Assembly (NCBI GenBank): GCA_947652115.1
Contig: OX393561.1
Span: 25,103,689-25,167,688, forward strand
Direction of reading: 5' to 3'
DNA from: Blastomussa wellsi
Lineage: Eukaryota; Cnidaria; Anthozoa; Scleractinia; Plerogyridae
DNA: 64,000 bases
Below, one piece after another: positions 62,916-64,000 of the stretch. Position 1 is the first letter of the stretch. Each line of letters begins with the position of its first letter. Position numbers and translations under genes: made by a program. Under the pieces are notes generated by a model. It searched no databases. It worked only from the letters and a program-made list of their open reading frames with translations, and was not told the origin of the DNA.

Positions 62916-64000
62916 TTAGATGAAAGCAAGTTCTGAATTTGCGAAGGGAAACTTATTTACTGAAGGGAAGAGAGATACACTCCTTAATTTATCAACTGGC
63001 TACGGTAAGTCGTTTGTTATCAAGCTTTTCCTTCAGTGTGTTCGACAGTCTCATTGATTTTCAGTTTTCACATTTTTCCTGACAGCTCCGCAAAAAGACG
63101 TACAATCCAGCAACTAATTACTGAAGTTCAGCCAAATGAAAAGCTAGCCTATGGGTCAAAGTTTCTACGTTTCAGACTCTAAAGGACTGCGTAGCGATTT
63201 TGGTGTTCGGAAAAATATTATTTCAAGTGTGTGCGCCGTTCATAATCGTCGGTTGTTCAAACCCAATTTTAAGCAAATTGAGGCCTCAAATCAAAGGGCC
63301 AATGAACTATCGAAAGGAGAAGTTGAACATATTTTCAATATTTTAGGGCTAACGCTCGAAACGTCAGCACTTGAATCTCTTTACGGTGGCCAATTGACAT
63401 TATCAACCCAGTTGATAAAACCAAATTATATTTTTAACCCAGCAGCGCTTGACGTTTTAAATCGTTCTGTGGCAAGTTTGTCGAACGAATGATTCAGCGC
63501 GGTGAATCCCTTCGATTTGTTCGCTCGTAAATACCACGGATGTGGACCTCTTTGATGATTTCTAAATTAATTCCGCTTTGCGTTTTCGAGTTGGCGAAGT
63601 CTGTTGTAGCATTTTATAGCATTGAAATAAATATTTCTGATCCACTGTTGTGTTCATGGGAGAGAGATCATCTTTCCCAAAATATTAACCCTTCCAACTT
63701 ATGACAGAATCAGACTCGCACGCTTACCTCTTGTATTCACAATAAATAATATTTTGGTGTTTCAACCATCGAAATACACCAGAGTATTGTATCCAACAGC
63801 GCCGGCGAAGAACGGATTCACGGAAAATTTTATAACGATTGTTTTGAATGACTTCAGACAACGCTGATTGGTTAGTTTGTCTGGCGAGAGACAATAGGAA
63901 AGGAATGTTGGTCGCGGTTGAGCAGGCGTTAGTGGGGACGAGTGGTAACGCAATCCCCTAATAACGCCTGGGTAGGAGGCTACAGGCCGAGGGCAGCATT
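62916..64000. other. right edge, mostly unassigned
   Basis: A short frame from 62921 with LLNLSTGYGKS resembles the Walker A region of RecQ-like helicases but is cut by a stop and by a GTAAGT, so it may be a splice-bounded exon or a relic. The end of the window is the inverted repeat arm (63926-64000). Confidence 0.3.
63151..63492 (+). CDS. unrecognised ORF, 113 codons
   Basis: Open from ATG 63151 with normal composition (KGEVEHIFNILGLTLETSAL). No domain, signal or splice evidence. May be the relic of an exon or element gene. Confidence 0.2.
   Translation: MGQSFYVSDSKGLRSDFGVRKNIISSVCAVHNRRLFKPNFKQIEASNQRANELSKGEVEHIFNILGLTLETSALESLYGGQLTLSTQLIKPNYIFNPAALDVLNRSVASLSNE

Larger units (their letters stand above)
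60097..64000. repeat. inverted repeat flanking the right-hand region
   Basis: 60097-60195 (GATTGCGTTACACTCGTCCC, then CACTAACG) recurs inverted at 63926-64000 (CGTTAGTGGGGACGAGTGGT, then AACGCAATC). The arms may be two copies of one interspersed repeat or the ends of a larger element that runs beyond the window. They enclose the 60385-62909 element. Confidence 0.5.

Noticed and set aside
62921..63056. RecQ-like helicase exon
   Set aside because: Only a short GYGKS-containing stretch; too little to separate from chance.

Overview
The window reads as a piece of an invertebrate nuclear genome, most likely a cnidarian (anthozoan/coral type). The organism call is an inference from an intron-rich host gene of the NRF-6 (nose resistant to fluoxetine) acyltransferase family, AT-rich non-coding DNA, and the mix of Gypsy, DIRS, CR1-like LINE, foldback and Polinton-like elements. 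Nothing looks bacterial: there are no operon ribosome binding sites and the exons have GT/AG borders.

Layout. 1-1.8 kb: five small, partly decayed, overlapping plus-strand genes of virus-like type, ending in a parvovirus-VP1/PLA2-like protein; this cluster runs off the left edge. 3.0-4.5 kb: remnant of a long-TIR element with two divergent transcripts, each ending in a histone-type 3' stem-loop. 6.7-7.9 kb: LINE fragments. 8.2-13.7 kb: nearly intact Gypsy retrotransposon (310-bp LTRs, GAATG target duplication, one in-frame stop). 13.8-46.6 kb: at least seven plus-strand exons of the NRF-6-like gene, interrupted by large introns full of mobile DNA. Its last exon is present twice because the 42.0-45.9 kb segment was tandemly duplicated (45.9-49.4 kb).

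The main feature is a 14.6-kb integrated virus-like element (16,631-31,202) inside one intron of that gene. It has about 400-bp terminal inverted repeats and a TACCG target duplication. It encodes a broken retroviral-type integrase, an A32/FtsK-like packaging ATPase, three large conserved-looking proteins that are candidate capsid components, a coiled-coil protein, several small membrane proteins and an F-box-like accessory protein. I see no B-family DNA polymerase and no maturation protease. A recent internal duplication (22,258-26,711 copied as 26,712-31,165, about five differences in 4.45 kb) was joined at a 4-bp microhomology and left a third copy of the TIR in the middle.

49.5-53.7 kb: a second Gypsy element with very short LTRs (96/103 bp, ATATT target duplication) inserted in a 78-bp minisatellite. 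53.8-54.6 kb: a 20-bp minisatellite. 56.9-57.8 kb: a 5'-truncated LINE with a 15-bp target duplication. 60.4-62.9 kb: a 2.5-kb element with about 690-bp TIRs, AG...CT ends and a 6-bp TTCATT target duplication, carrying two uncharacterised genes; the 3.6-4.5 kb remnant belongs to the same family.

The host gene would encode a multi-pass membrane acyltransferase-3 protein. The elements are nested around it in a readable order: the LINE in the last intron/3' region predates the segmental duplication, the short-LTR Gypsy postdates its minisatellite, and the viral element sits within an older repeat with 12-bp inverted ends.
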